A stretch of DNA of 64,000 nucleotides from Eisenbergiella tayi (GCF_001881565.1 NZ_MPDJ01000001.1:1503234-1567233), one strand, 5' to 3'; counted from the first letter of the stretch, positions 17,527-26,859 are shown. A program made the numbers and translations. The notes: a model not told the origin generated them from the sequence alone.

Positions 17527-18315
17527 TTATTCGATAATAAATATATTTTTAAGCAGCGGAATCAGATCCCACATATTGTGAATGACTGCATCCGCTCCCG
17601 CCTCTGCATATTTCGCAGTGACCAGTACCGCCCTGCGGGATTTTTCTTCTCCGGTAAGGCTGTCATACTCCTCCCTGCTCAGTCCCATTTCCGAACTTCC
17701 TTCGATAATTCCTATGGAGAATACACCTGCACTTTTTCCTTCCTTGATATCGGAAACCGTATCCCCCACTTTTACGACTCCGTCCGCGGAGGAAACCGCA
17801 AAGGCCTCCATGTTTCTGTATATCATGTACGGGTAAGGCCTCCCCAGCTTATTGGTACTGTCGGGCGAAAACCAGGCATCCGGTTTATAGCCGTGTTCCT
17901 CCGCCTTTTTCACAACAATTTCCATCATTCCGTCCGTATAGCCGGTTGTGGAACCAATGGAAATTCCTTTTTCGCGGAGAATCTTCACCGTTTCCAATAC
18001 GCCGGGCTTAATATCGGTAAAATTCTCCAGGATACTCATTAATTTTCCTTCAAACATCTGATAAAGGCTGTCAATATCCGTCTCCCCAGATGGTCTTCCG
18101 TATTTTTCTTCCCATAAAGTACGGATTCTGGGCATGGCAAGCATAGTCTTTATATGGTCACGCTTAAGCATTCCCATGGGCTCTCTGACTTCCTCCATGG
18201 TCGGCTCGATTCCGAATGCTTTAAACACCTCCGCGAAAGCCTGTACAGGGGCGAAACACCCATAATCCACCGTAGTTCCCGCCCAGTCAAAAATTACCGC
18301 TTCCAGCTTCTTCAT
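17527..18315 (-). CDS. phnX: phosphonoacetaldehyde hydrolase
   Basis: A 262-residue HAD-superfamily enzyme (phosphonatase). It hydrolyses phosphonoacetaldehyde to acetaldehyde and phosphate. Asp10 in FDWAGTTVD is the nucleophile, and Lys51 in GMLKRDHIK matches the Schiff-base Lys unique to phosphonatase. GSTTGYTDGMM and KVGDTVSDIKEGKSAGV supply HAD motifs II-IV. It overlaps the end of phnW by 4 bp, forming the two-step 2-aminoethylphosphonate degradation pathway. Confidence 0.96.
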   Translation of the reverse strand: MKKLEAVIFDWAGTTVDYGCFAPVQAFAEVFKAFGIEPTMEEVREPMGMLKRDHIKTMLAMPRIRTLWEEKYGRPSGETDIDSLYQMFEGKLMSILENFTDIKPGVLETVKILREKGISIGSTTGYTDGMMEIVVKKAEEHGYKPDAWFSPDSTNKLGRPYPYMIYRNMEAFAVSSADGVVKVGDTVSDIKEGKSAGVFSIGIIEGSSEMGLSREEYDSLTGEEKSRRAVLVTAKYAEAGADAVIHNMWDLIPLLKNIFIIE

Positions 18316-19418
18316 ACCGCTCTTTTCTCCTTTGTCTGAAGAAATTCTCCCAGGATATCACATAGTTTATTGATATCCTCTTCATAGATTTCCCCGATAT
18401 TTCCAATCCGGAAGGTTTCCGCCTCCGTCACCTTTCCGGGATAGATGGCATAGCCTCTTTCCTTGATGTATTCATACATTTCAGAAAAGGTGAAGGAATG
18501 ATTTTCCGGATAAAAAAAGGTGGTAATAATCGGGCCCTGATATTCTTCTCCGATATAAGGGGAAATCCCCATCTCCTTCATTCTTCGGATAAGCAGACGG
18601 TTATTATCCGTATACCGGCGGTTTCTGGCCTCAATGCCGCCTTCCTCCTCCATTTCCTCCAATGCCCTGGCAAAGGCCAGCACCACATGGGTGGGTGAAG
18701 TGAATCTCCACTTTCCATCCTTTTCCATAGTCTCCCACTGATCATACAGATCCAGGGAAAGGCTTCTGGCCTTGCCTTTACTCTCCATCAGCTTTTCACG
18801 GTTTGCAATAATGAAGGAAAACCCGGGAACTCCTTGGATGCATTTATTTGCGCTGCTGATAAGGAAATCTATTCCCAGCTCTCCCACAGGAATATCCACG
18901 CCTCCGAAGCTGCTCATGGCATCCACAATGAAAGTCTTTCCCGCTTTTTTTACCACACCGGCCACCGCCGCAATATCATTGAGAATCCCTGAGGTTGTCT
19001 CACTGTGGACCATGGAAACATGTGTGATATCCGGGTTTTCTTCCAGCAGCATACCGATGACCTCCGGATCGGGAACCTTATCATAAGCCTGCTTATATAT
19101 CAGGCGGGAAATGGAAGCATGCTCCGCAATGTCTCCCATCCTTTCCCCATAAGCGCCGTTTGAGACAATGAGCAGCTTATCCTCCCTGCCAATCACACTG
19201 GTAAGCACGGATTCCACGCCAAAGGTTCCGCTTCCCTGCATAAGCACCGCTGTATAATCCTTATCGGATACTCCGGCAAGCGTTAACAGCTTTGCCCTGA
19301 TCTCCTGGGTTATTTTTTTATAGTCATCGTCCCAGGTACAATGGTCAAACAGCATCTCCTGTTTTACCGTATCCGTCGTGGTAAGGGGGCCCGGGGTTAA
19401 TAATTTATAGTGATTCAT
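18312..19418 (-). CDS. phnW: 2-aminoethylphosphonate:pyruvate aminotransferase
   Basis: 368 residues if started at the ATG of MNHYKLLTPGP (19418), which has GGAG at 8 nt; two upstream ATGs (19436 and 19430) lack an RBS. A fold-type I PLP enzyme: LLTPGPL at the N-terminus, FIVDAMSSFGG with the PLP-binding Asp, and SSANKCIQGVPGF with the Schiff-base Lys, as in PhnW. It transfers the amino group of 2-aminoethylphosphonate to pyruvate, giving phosphonoacetaldehyde for PhnX. Confidence 0.96.
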   Translation of the reverse strand: MNHYKLLTPGPLTTTDTVKQEMLFDHCTWDDDYKKITQEIRAKLLTLAGVSDKDYTAVLMQGSGTFGVESVLTSVIGREDKLLIVSNGAYGERMGDIAEHASISRLIYKQAYDKVPDPEVIGMLLEENPDITHVSMVHSETTSGILNDIAAVAGVVKKAGKTFIVDAMSSFGGVDIPVGELGIDFLISSANKCIQGVPGFSFIIANREKLMESKGKARSLSLDLYDQWETMEKDGKWRFTSPTHVVLAFARALEEMEEEGGIEARNRRYTDNNRLLIRRMKEMGISPYIGEEYQGPIITTFFYPENHSFTFSEMYEYIKERGYAIYPGKVTEAETFRIGNIGEIYEEDINKLCDILGEFLQTKEKRAV

Positions 19419-19490
19419 ATATTTCTCCATTTCCATTTTACTACTAATATGTAGAGTTATTGTGATATTCCGTACCTTAACAAATACGGA

Positions 19491-20483
19491 TTATTTCTGT
19501 TTACAGCTGTCAGACAGTTCCTGATGTTTTTTCAGCAGTTCAAAGGTCAGCGTCTCTCCAAAAACCCTGGGATTGCCTGATTTATTTTCCGTATCCTCCG
19601 CTTCTCCCTCATAAAGGGGGATCGGATAGGTTGCCTGCAGCTCCGCCCTGCCGTTATTAATAATACATTCTGCCATTTCCATAGCTTTGGGGTTGCTCTG
19701 TGTTCCCTTGTCCACTACGGCTGCCGATTCCGTAAGGGAAAAATTTCCTTCCGCCGGGTCCACAAAATCAATGGGAAGGCCGGAGGCTTTATCCGCCACC
19801 GCCTGATGCCGTAATCCGAAACCGATGGCGACCTCTCCCGCTCTCGCCTTCTTTAAAGGAGCAGAACCGGAATCCTCAATATGATCCCCCGCGTTGGCAT
19901 AAATTCCGGTCAATACTTCCTTCGCCCCATCTTCCCCATATTCGGATACCAGAGCCTGAATCAGCAGCCATGCTGTGGAGGAGGAATTGATATCCGTCAC
20001 AGAAATCATGCCCGCATATTCCGGATTCGCCAGATCCTTTATGGATGCAGGGACAGGAAGATTATTTTCCTTCATCATTTCCGTATTCAGGATAATTGCC
20101 CCTTCCTGAGCGGTAATCGGCGCACAATAGGAAGGAAACTCGTCCAGTGTATTTACCGAAAAGGTAAGGTTTTTAAACATCTTGTTCTGTTCCTGAGCGC
20201 TGTTGATATAAAACGTACTCATCGTTATCAGATCCGCCTCAATATTGCTTCCTTCTGCCAAAAGCTTTCCTCCCAGCTCGGAGGTTCCGAAGGACTGGAA
20301 AATATACTGATCCCGGAAACCATTGTTATCCAGCGCGTTCTTCATGGCCGTAACCGCTTCGTCGTCCGCATTGGAATAAATAATCACCTTTTCATCCGCC
20401 GCACTTTTTCCGCAGCCTGTAAAAGTGCACAGCGCCACAGCCGCAGCCAATCCCACTGCCGCAAGTCTCTTGCATTTTTTCAT
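19491..20483 (-). CDS. 2-aminoethylphosphonate ABC transporter, substrate-binding lipoprotein
   Basis: 330 residues with a signal peptide and lipobox (CTFTGC, Cys about residue 26), so it is anchored outside the membrane. The mature part is a Fe3+/AEP-type periplasmic-binding fold (extracellular solute-binding family 1-like): VIIYSNADDEAVTAMKNAL at the start, GMISVTDINSSSTAWLLIQAL in the hinge. It sits between the permease (stop 2 bp upstream) and phnW, matching the PhnS position in phnSTUV-type systems. Binding of 2-aminoethylphosphonate is inferred from context. Confidence 0.88.
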   Translation of the reverse strand: MKKCKRLAAVGLAAAVALCTFTGCGKSAADEKVIIYSNADDEAVTAMKNALDNNGFRDQYIFQSFGTSELGGKLLAEGSNIEADLITMSTFYINSAQEQNKMFKNLTFSVNTLDEFPSYCAPITAQEGAIILNTEMMKENNLPVPASIKDLANPEYAGMISVTDINSSSTAWLLIQALVSEYGEDGAKEVLTGIYANAGDHIEDSGSAPLKKARAGEVAIGFGLRHQAVADKASGLPIDFVDPAEGNFSLTESAAVVDKGTQSNPKAMEMAECIINNGRAELQATYPIPLYEGEAEDTENKSGNPRVFGETLTFELLKKHQELSDSCKQK

Positions 20484-20485
20484 CT

Positions 20486-22126
20486 TTACTCCCTCATTTT
20501 CTGCTTTATTTTTATCCTGCCGTTTGCCAGGGCCTGAAAAAGAACCCTGGCAATCAGGTTGATAAACAAAATCATTAATGACAACACAAAAACTTCATTG
20601 AACTTATTAAAATACTGCAGTTCTTTTATTTTTGTCGTCATGACCATGGTCCTTGCACCCGCAATGAAAATCACGGCGCTGACCGTTACCATGGCGTTGA
20701 TGAAATAATAGCTGAATACTTCCAGTATGGTGGAAACCGCATTTGGCGTTACCACACGGATGATAGTTTTTATCCATGAATCCCCCATCAGCATTGCAGT
20801 TGTCTCCCAGGATGCGTTCATTTTAGCCAGGGAGTTTTTCATCATCAGATACGGTGTGGAAAAAAAGTGCACCACATTACACACAACAATAAGAAAAAAA
20901 GTATTCTGGACCGGAGTGCCGGAAAAGCTGAAAAGAAAGGCCAGGCCGATTACCATTCCGGGAATGGTGTTCGTCACAAGAGCGATTCCTTCAATCACAT
21001 TCTTCAGCCTTTTACTCACAGTACTCCTTGCCGTTACCAAAGCGCTTCCATAAGCCACCAGGGTTCCCGCCACTGCCGTAAAAAGGGCTGCCACAAGTGA
21101 ATTCCTCACCACCCCGGACAGAGCGTCATCCTCCAAAACACTGACTGCATGATCCATGGTAAACCGGATATCATAGGGCCATTCCGATATAAAGGGAACA
21201 ATGAAAATAACCGCAAAAACAGACAATACACACAGGATTATAGCGGCGCTCACACCACCGCAGGCTATGTCCCGCAGCCTGTGGCAGCTGATTTCTATAG
21301 TGGATATCCTGCTGTATCTCACATTGTATTTTTCCAGGAACTGCAGCACCGCTATGCTTATTACGGAAGGCACCAGCATCACCATGGCCACCACCGCTCC
21401 CCTTGCAAAATCGGGAATGCTTCCCAGCATCTGATTATAAAGGACAGAGGCTATCACCTCATATTTACCCCCTACAGAGGCCGGAATCCCGAAGTCCGTG
21501 AAACACAGGAAGAAGGCCTGGATAAAAGAAGCGGCCAGCGTTCCCAGAAGAGGCCTTACGATGGTCATCATAAAGGTGGAAAAACCATTGTCTCCCATGA
21601 CACGGGATACAATCATGAATTTTTTATCTATGTATCCCATCGTGTTATGAATCAGCATGAACGCTATGGGCAGGGTATAAATCACATAACCCACAAGCAG
21701 CCCGTTAAGGCCGTATATGTTAAACAGCTGCCTGCCGAACAGCCTGGTAAGAAGCCCCTGCTTACCGAAGGAATATATGATCGCAAATCCATAGGTAATC
21801 GTAGGAAGAAACATGGGAAGAAGGGCCGCCGCCCTGATCATCCCCTTCATCCAACGGGGAATATTGGTATAATTGATCGTATAGGCCAGAAAAAAAGCCA
21901 GGACTGTGGTTATCAGCGCGCTGACCGATGCCGCAAGAAAACTGTTTCCCAGCGCCTTCCCGAATCCGCCGGAAAAAATTACGCCGCTGTAATGGGCAAG
22001 CGTAGGCCCTTCCTCTCCCCAAAATGATTTCAGCAGAAGCCGGAAAACCGGAAGAATCAGGAACACCGTGAATAGAATGAGTAAAATCAGGAAAATAATC
22101 TTACTCTCTTTATTTTTCTTTTTCAT
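20486..22126 (-). CDS. 2-aminoethylphosphonate ABC transporter permease (two fused domains)
   Basis: 546 residues from the ATG at 22126; the frame extends to a TTG at 22141. About 12 transmembrane helices in two BPD_transp_1 halves, each with an EAA-type loop (about residues 195-225, and ANASWETTAMLMGDSWIKTII late in the second half). In enterobacterial PhnU/PhnV the halves are separate proteins; here one polypeptide carries both, as in FbpB-type permeases. It is 11 bp after the ATPase stop and 2 bp before the binding-protein gene. Confidence 0.9.
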   Translation of the reverse strand: MKKKNKESKIIFLILLILFTVFLILPVFRLLLKSFWGEEGPTLAHYSGVIFSGGFGKALGNSFLAASVSALITTVLAFFLAYTINYTNIPRWMKGMIRAAALLPMFLPTITYGFAIIYSFGKQGLLTRLFGRQLFNIYGLNGLLVGYVIYTLPIAFMLIHNTMGYIDKKFMIVSRVMGDNGFSTFMMTIVRPLLGTLAASFIQAFFLCFTDFGIPASVGGKYEVIASVLYNQMLGSIPDFARGAVVAMVMLVPSVISIAVLQFLEKYNVRYSRISTIEISCHRLRDIACGGVSAAIILCVLSVFAVIFIVPFISEWPYDIRFTMDHAVSVLEDDALSGVVRNSLVAALFTAVAGTLVAYGSALVTARSTVSKRLKNVIEGIALVTNTIPGMVIGLAFLFSFSGTPVQNTFFLIVVCNVVHFFSTPYLMMKNSLAKMNASWETTAMLMGDSWIKTIIRVVTPNAVSTILEVFSYYFINAMVTVSAVIFIAGARTMVMTTKIKELQYFNKFNEVFVLSLMILFINLIARVLFQALANGRIKIKQKMRE

Positions 22127-22137
22127 TCCCCGCTCCC

Positions 22138-22908
22138 TCAAATAGCCAGATAGCTTTCTTTCGGGTTTTCTTTAAAAAGGGAATAGATATTGTTCCTCTT
22201 GATTTCCAGCTGATTCAGTATGAATTTACGGACAAAACTGTTTTGGGGCTGATGGATGATTTCCGCAGGCTCATCATACTGGGAAATACCGCCCTCATTA
22301 ATAATAAGCACACGATCAGAAATCGTGAGCGCTTCCTCCGGATCATGGGTTACGATGATTGTTGTCAGATGGTATTCCCTGGCTATCGTCTTTATCCGAT
22401 CCTTGATGGACTCCTTTATCACACCATCCAGCGCACTTAACGGTTCATCAAGCAGCAGAATACGGGGCTTCATCACCATCGTCCTCGCCAACGCCGCTCT
22501 CTGCTTCTGCCCGCCGGAAAGCTGATCGATTTTCTTATCCAGGTGTTCTTCCAGTCCCAGAAGGCGGATCAGCTCCTTCACCTCTTCATCAGAGGAGATG
22601 CCCGGCTTGTTGCGCAGGCCGTATGTAATATTCTGATATACATTCAGATTGGGAAACAGGGCATAATCCTGGAAAACAATATTAAAACCCCGCTTTTCCA
22701 TGGGTTCATGGGTGATATCCTCCTCATGGAAAAGGATTTTTCCCTCATCCGCGTCAGTTATCCCCAGGATCACATTGAGCAGCGTAGTTTTTCCACATCC
22801 GCTGGGCCCCAATATGGATACAATTTCCCCATCCTTAATATCCAACGTAATATCCTGCAGTACAGGAACACCATCATAAGATTTTTTAATATGCTGTAAA
22901 CTGAGCAT
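22138..22908 (-). CDS. 2-aminoethylphosphonate ABC transporter ATPase
   Basis: A 256-residue ABC nucleotide-binding subunit: Walker A GPSGCGKTT, signature LSGGQKQRAALART, Walker B ILLLDEPLSALD and the switch His in IVTHDPEE. This is the spermidine/iron/AEP importer class. A short C-terminal tail without a full regulatory TOBE domain follows. First gene of the operon; RBS AAGGGCGG. Upstream lies a Pho-box-like array, suggesting induction by phosphate starvation. Confidence 0.92.
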   Translation of the reverse strand: MLSLQHIKKSYDGVPVLQDITLDIKDGEIVSILGPSGCGKTTLLNVILGITDADEGKILFHEEDITHEPMEKRGFNIVFQDYALFPNLNVYQNITYGLRNKPGISSDEEVKELIRLLGLEEHLDKKIDQLSGGQKQRAALARTMVMKPRILLLDEPLSALDGVIKESIKDRIKTIAREYHLTTIIVTHDPEEALTISDRVLIINEGGISQYDEPAEIIHQPQNSFVRKFILNQLEIKRNNIYSLFKENPKESYLAI

Positions 22909-22950
22909 GCCGCCCTTCCTTTCTTCTGCTGTCTTTTCTTAAGCACTCAA

Positions 22951-23016
22951 ATTATAACAACCCCCTTCTCCGGCAACTATCACACCAAATTCAAAATTTT
23001 GTAAAAGGCTTGTAAA
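22951..23016 (-). promoter_or_regulatory. Pho-box-like promoter of the phosphonate operon
   Basis: Reading the minus strand: TTTACA (23016-23011), five bases, TTTACA (23005-23000), five bases, TTGAAT (22994-22989), followed 32 bp later by TATAAT (22956-22951). The 11-bp period and the TT-A-CA hexamers match PhoP/PhoB-type direct repeats. The same arrangement occurs before pstS at 38133-38160. Confidence 0.65.
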
Positions 23017-23019
23017 TGA

Positions 23020-23047
23020 TTGACATCGTATGATAATCTGCTATACT
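23020..23047 (+). promoter_or_regulatory. sigma-A promoter of the PadR gene
   Basis: TTGACA (23020-23025), 16-bp spacer, TATACT (23042-23047). It begins directly beside the divergent Pho-box-like repeats of the phosphonate operon, so regulators of the two promoters could interfere. Confidence 0.7.
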
Positions 23048-23124
23048 GTAATTACTACGACAGACATAGTACGTCAGACGGAGTAGTCTTTCCTTATCCG
23101 TCGGAATAAAAAGGAGCTGATGAA

Positions 23125-23448
23125 TTGATAAGCAGTGATATCATCCGCGGCTACAATGATACCTTCATTCTTTTTCATCTTCTGGACGGTCCCTCCTATG
23201 GATATGAAATATCCAAACACATAAGAGAGCGCTCGGGAGACAAGTACATTATTAAAGAAACGACCCTGTATTCCGCCTTTACCCGGCTGGAAAGAAACGG
23301 CTATATCGAATCCTTTTACGGAGACGAAACCAACGGAAAGCGGCGTACCTACTACCAGATAACGGAGAACGGCCGGAATTATTACCGGGAAAAATGTGAA
23401 GAGTGGAAAGTGACCAAGGAAGTAGTAGAACAGTTCATAAGACTGTAA
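23125..23448 (+). CDS. PadR-family transcriptional regulator
   Basis: 107 residues. The start is TTG at 23125, 8 nt after AAGGAG; the ATG at 23120 runs into a stop after two codons. The winged helix is typical PadR: FILFHLLDGPSYGYEISKHI, KETTLYSAFTRLERNGYIES, and the wing GDETNGKRRTYYQITENGR. No C-terminal coiled-coil extension beyond the short helix. It is 13 bp before a membrane protein with a permease-prefix domain, a very common PadR partner in Firmicutes. It probably represses its own operon. Confidence 0.94.
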   Translation: MISSDIIRGYNDTFILFHLLDGPSYGYEISKHIRERSGDKYIIKETTLYSAFTRLERNGYIESFYGDETNGKRRTYYQITENGRNYYREKCEEWKVTKEVVEQFIRL

Positions 23449-23461
23449 GAAAGGACGATTT

Positions 23462-24532
23462 ATGGATACCATACGAATTTATCTTGAAAATATGTTCGCC
23501 CGGCTTCCCGGGACCCCTGAGATCATGAAGCTGCAGAATGATATGCTCCACACCATGGAGGATAAATACGAAGAGCTGAAAAGCGAGGGAAAATCAGAAA
23601 ATGAAGCCATCGGAATCGTTATTTCCGAATTCGGCAATATAGATGAACTGCTAGAAGAGCTGGGACTGAAGACGGCCCAAAATACAGAAAAAGAAAGCTA
23701 TGAAGATAATAATTCCGGAGCCGTTTTTTTATCCGGAGAGCAGGTGGAACAGGTTATTTCGGATACCCGGAGATATAGCCGTCTGACAGGGGCGGGAACC
23801 TCTTTATGTATCATGGGGCCGGCATTAATGATTTTAATAAACGGCCTGTTTTCTTCCGTCAGGCCGGAGCTTGCCCGCTTATCCAGACTGGAGGCTGTTT
23901 TTACTCTCTTTCCTCTTTTTCTCTGTCTGGCTGCGGGTCTTGGCATGCTCATTTACGGAAGCAGCCGGCTTGAACAGTATAAGTTCCTGAAACACTCCAA
24001 CCTGATTTTAAGTCCCTCTCTTCAGGCCTCTGTAGCCGATATGCAGGCAAATTTCCAGCCCCAGTGCGCAGTAATTACCACAGTGGGCATTGTGCTGTGT
24101 GTATTAGCTCCCTTTACTCTCATAGCCCTGTCACAACTTGGGGAAAGCACTTCCCTCGGAGAGGAATACGGCGGTACCATAGGTATTTTCTTCCTGTTTT
24201 TATTTATTTCCATCGCCGTTTATCTCTTTATTACCGCAGGATCGGAAGAGGATATTTACAAAATACTTCTGCAGGAAAAGAAAAAAGAGGGAAAAAAGAA
24301 AAAGAAAGCTTCTGTTTCTTCCAGCCAGGCCGGTCAGACGATTTCCCTGATTCTTTCCGTTTACTGGCCGCTCATTACCTGTATTTATTTTATATGGAGC
24401 TTTCTGTTCCATTCCTGGTCCACCAGCTGGCTGATATGGCCGCTGGCTTCTGTTGTAAGGCATCTGCTCTATTCTGTTCTGGATACTATAGAAAAAGAAC
24501 AGAAGAAGGCAAAAAAGAACAAGAACGCGTAG
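23462..24532 (+). CDS. membrane protein with N-terminal permease-prefix domain
   Basis: 356 residues. Residues 1-70 (MDTIRIYLENMFARLPGTPE... through VISEFGNIDELLEELG) form the 'permease prefix domain 1' helical hairpin usually found beside PadR regulators. Then come about six transmembrane helices, arranged as two pairs and a final pair, and a Lys-rich loop at about 275-285. It lacks an ABC or FtsX signature, so the function is unknown; envelope-stress or antimicrobial-peptide responses are the usual setting of PadR partners. Ends before a strong two-layer hairpin terminator. Confidence 0.8.
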   Translation: MDTIRIYLENMFARLPGTPEIMKLQNDMLHTMEDKYEELKSEGKSENEAIGIVISEFGNIDELLEELGLKTAQNTEKESYEDNNSGAVFLSGEQVEQVISDTRRYSRLTGAGTSLCIMGPALMILINGLFSSVRPELARLSRLEAVFTLFPLFLCLAAGLGMLIYGSSRLEQYKFLKHSNLILSPSLQASVADMQANFQPQCAVITTVGIVLCVLAPFTLIALSQLGESTSLGEEYGGTIGIFFLFLFISIAVYLFITAGSEEDIYKILLQEKKKEGKKKKKASVSSSQAGQTISLILSVYWPLITCIYFIWSFLFHSWSTSWLIWPLASVVRHLLYSVLDTIEKEQKKAKKNKNA

Positions 24533-24549
24533 GATTACGGACGGAGACA

Positions 24550-24617
24550 AAAAGCCGGATGTTATGGTCCGGCGTCCTTTCCATCGGAGGACGCCGGACA
24601 CAGCATCCGGCTTGTTT
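24550..24617. terminator. large bidirectional hairpin terminator
   Basis: The outer stem AAGCCGGATG/CATCCGGCTT (24552-24561 with 24604-24613) encloses an 11-bp perfect inner stem (24567-24577 with 24589-24599). A-rich sequence precedes it and a T-containing stretch follows. It separates the convergent PadR operon and the anti-sigma gene. Confidence 0.75.
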
Positions 24618-24637
24618 ATTTGATTAAGCAGGCTTGT

Positions 24638-25573
24638 TTATTTGGCAGGCTTCTGTATTTCAAATTCCTGAAATCCCATGTATCCGGGCGCTACTTCGTA
24701 TTTTTCAAAGCACACTACGGGGTTGCCGTCTGCATTGATATAGAAGCTGGTATTTTCGTCTACGGTCTGAAAACCATCTATCATACCGTCATCTGCTGCT
24801 TTTCCGATTCCCCAGTAAACCGCATTCTCGTCTGCCGCATCTCTTTCCTTCATCTGACGGATGATGCTTTCGTTGGCGATTTCCACATAGTTATCACCCA
24901 GGAGATCCTGAAGGGTAAGCTGTCTGTTCTGAGACAAATCCAGATTGTAATAATAACGGACTCCGTATGCGGATACCCAGGCTTCATCTGTGATCAATAC
25001 CATGGACAGGATGTTTCCCTGCTGATATTTAACTTCATAATCCACATTAACCGCAATGTCCCTGTTTCCCCATTCTTCTTCGGTTCCGCCTGTGGCAAAG
25101 AAGGCTTCTTTGTATTCTGCAAATTTCTGCTTTGCGTCGGCCACATAATCGTCCACGATTGTCTGTATTTCCTGATTGATATCTCCTACAAAGGTTTCCT
25201 TCCCCGCATCCGCATCACCGGTCTGTGTTTCGTCCAGCTGTATTTCCGGTACGTTTACGGTAATATCATGGCCTTCATCTTTTTCGTGATAGGAACGTAT
25301 AGTCAGCACTCTGGCGAGGGAACCGATAATGGGAAGTTCGCCCATTTCCCTTGCGAAAACCTCATTTGTGTTCAGGCCTATTGTCATGCATACGAGCAGC
25401 GCGGCCGCGGCTGTGCCACAATACCTGAAGATCCTTACGGCATTGTGCGTACGATGCTTTTTTATGGATTTTCCCTTGTCCATAGAATGGATGGCATCCT
25501 TTACTACATTATTTAATTCTTCCGGTATTTCTATATTATCATATACTTTTTTTCCATCTTCAGGCTTTCTCAT
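24638..25573 (-). CDS. membrane-anchored anti-sigma factor, RsiV/DUF3298-like
   Basis: 311 residues from the ATG at 25573, which overlaps the sigma gene by 14 bp and has GGAGGAG upstream. A cytoplasmic N-terminal region (about 65 residues, with IPEELNNVVKDAI) precedes one transmembrane helix (YCGTAAAALLVCMTIGL). The extracytoplasmic domain ends with a DUF3298-type fold: LDLSQNRQLTLQDLLGDNYVEIAN...FYINADGNPVVCFEKYEVAPGYMGFQEF. RsiV, which binds lysozyme in Bacillus, has this layout. Translational coupling with the sigma gene supports the role. Confidence 0.85.
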   Translation of the reverse strand: MRKPEDGKKVYDNIEIPEELNNVVKDAIHSMDKGKSIKKHRTHNAVRIFRYCGTAAAALLVCMTIGLNTNEVFAREMGELPIIGSLARVLTIRSYHEKDEGHDITVNVPEIQLDETQTGDADAGKETFVGDINQEIQTIVDDYVADAKQKFAEYKEAFFATGGTEEEWGNRDIAVNVDYEVKYQQGNILSMVLITDEAWVSAYGVRYYYNLDLSQNRQLTLQDLLGDNYVEIANESIIRQMKERDAADENAVYWGIGKAADDGMIDGFQTVDENTSFYINADGNPVVCFEKYEVAPGYMGFQEFEIQKPAK

Positions 25574-26072
25574 AATTGATCTCCTCCAAACCTTTCTGCA
25601 GTTTTTTAAGAGCGGCATACAACCGTGACTTTACCGTACTTAAATTGGTTTTCGTCACTTCGGAAATTTCCTGAAGGCTCAGCTCCTCATAGAAACGAAG
25701 GATGATCACTGTCTTCATATCCTCCGGAAGCTTCTGTATTTCTTCATAGACCTCATTTGAGTCCATATCTGCTTTTTCAAAGCCATATTCCTGATAGGGC
25801 TCTTCTCTTATTTCCGACGGTTCGGTGCTGATTTCCTTTTTATTTTTGCGAAGGTACTGCAGCGCCTCATTCACCACAATCCGGTAAAACCATGTTTTCA
25901 TTGCCGCCGGGTTCCTGAGTCCCCAGCACTTTTCCAATGCCTGGCATATGGAATTCTGCACCACATCCAAAGCACTGTCCCTGTCCTGTACATAACTGTA
26001 GGCCAGCCGATAACATTTTTCCTGGTTTTCCAGGATATAGGCCACTGTCAGGTCATAAATATCCTGCTTCAT
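25560..26072 (-). CDS. ECF sigma factor, SigV-like
   Basis: 170 residues from the ATG at 26072 (AGGAGG, 8 nt); the frame is open further upstream without RBS. Region 2: RLAYSYVQDRDSALDVVQNSICQAL...MKTWFYRIVVNEALQYLRK. Region 4: LPEDMKTVIILRFYEELSLQEISEVTKTNLSTVKSRLYAALKKL. This is the standard group IV sigma-70 layout. Together with the coupled DUF3298 anti-sigma gene it resembles SigV-RsiV, which responds to lysozyme. A GGAAAC sequence with a nearby CGTAA lies about 100 bp upstream as a possible autoregulated ECF promoter, not certain. Confidence 0.92.
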   Translation of the reverse strand: MKQDIYDLTVAYILENQEKCYRLAYSYVQDRDSALDVVQNSICQALEKCWGLRNPAAMKTWFYRIVVNEALQYLRKNKKEISTEPSEIREEPYQEYGFEKADMDSNEVYEEIQKLPEDMKTVIILRFYEELSLQEISEVTKTNLSTVKSRLYAALKKLQKGLEEINYEKA

Positions 26073-26235
26073 TGTTATATCCTCCTGTATGCGGGCATAT
26101 ATCCTGATTGGATTACCCTTATCATTATCGTCAAAGCCCGGATGAACGGCGGCTTTTACGATTGGACCGTTGTACAACGTTTCCTTTCATACTATAGATG
26201 GACAGTGCCTGAAAAAAGTTTGGATATTGATTCAT

Positions 26236-26814
26236 TTATTTTGTGGAATATTCTTCTATTTTTCTTTCTGTCTCTTTTACGGATTCCTCCTGGAGCTGTT
26301 CCAGAAAAGAAAAACCTTTTACAACCTCGGCTGCATAGGTTTTCTGCAAATCGTATTCCAGAGGCAGCCAGGTACGGATATCGCTTTGATTATGCTGAAT
26401 GACAGCTTCCAGCTTGTCCAGTGCCTTATAGACTCTGGCTTCCTTTGTTTCCTGCGCATCCATTTCCTCAAACAAGGCTGTAATTTCCTGATACAGAGGC
26501 CCGGGCAGGCTTTGCAAAAGCTCATCCACGGCACGTTTCTCCACCTCTTCATGTTCCTCTGTTTTTTCAAACGTAGGGATATCACCCGTCACCGCTTCAC
26601 CGATATCATGCAGCAGGCACATGCGGATGACCTTATCCGTATCTATATCCTCCAGCTCATCCTTCATCAGATAAGCCATTACGGCCGTGCGCCAGCTGTG
26701 GGCCGCCACATTTTCCACAACACCGTCCGCCGTCACACAATGCCTGGGTACTGATTTCAATTTTTCTATCCTGCCTAAAAAATCAATGAACTGTTCCGCG
26801 CTGAATTTCTCCAT
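26236..26814 (-). CDS. HD-domain phosphohydrolase (YfbR-like)
   Basis: 192 residues. The metal-binding HD residues are clear: His in VAAHSWRTAVMAYLM, His-Asp in RMCLLHDIGEAVTGDIP, and Asp in ALDKLEAVIQHNQSD. The arrangement matches HD_3 proteins related to the YfbR 5'-deoxynucleotidase and tRNA-associated HD hydrolases. It probably acts on deoxynucleoside monophosphates, inferred only from family. It stands 163 bp upstream of the sigma gene. Confidence 0.9.
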   Translation of the reverse strand: MEKFSAEQFIDFLGRIEKLKSVPRHCVTADGVVENVAAHSWRTAVMAYLMKDELEDIDTDKVIRMCLLHDIGEAVTGDIPTFEKTEEHEEVEKRAVDELLQSLPGPLYQEITALFEEMDAQETKEARVYKALDKLEAVIQHNQSDIRTWLPLEYDLQKTYAAEVVKGFSFLEQLQEESVKETERKIEEYSTK

Positions 26815-26859
26815 ATCCGCTCCTTCTCTGCGCCGTCCGGCGCTCTGTTTTCTCTATAG

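Noticed and set aside
24620..25516. Plus-strand 298-codon frame over the anti-sigma gene
   Set aside because: Antisense to a gene with transmembrane anchor, RBS and coupling to the sigma gene.
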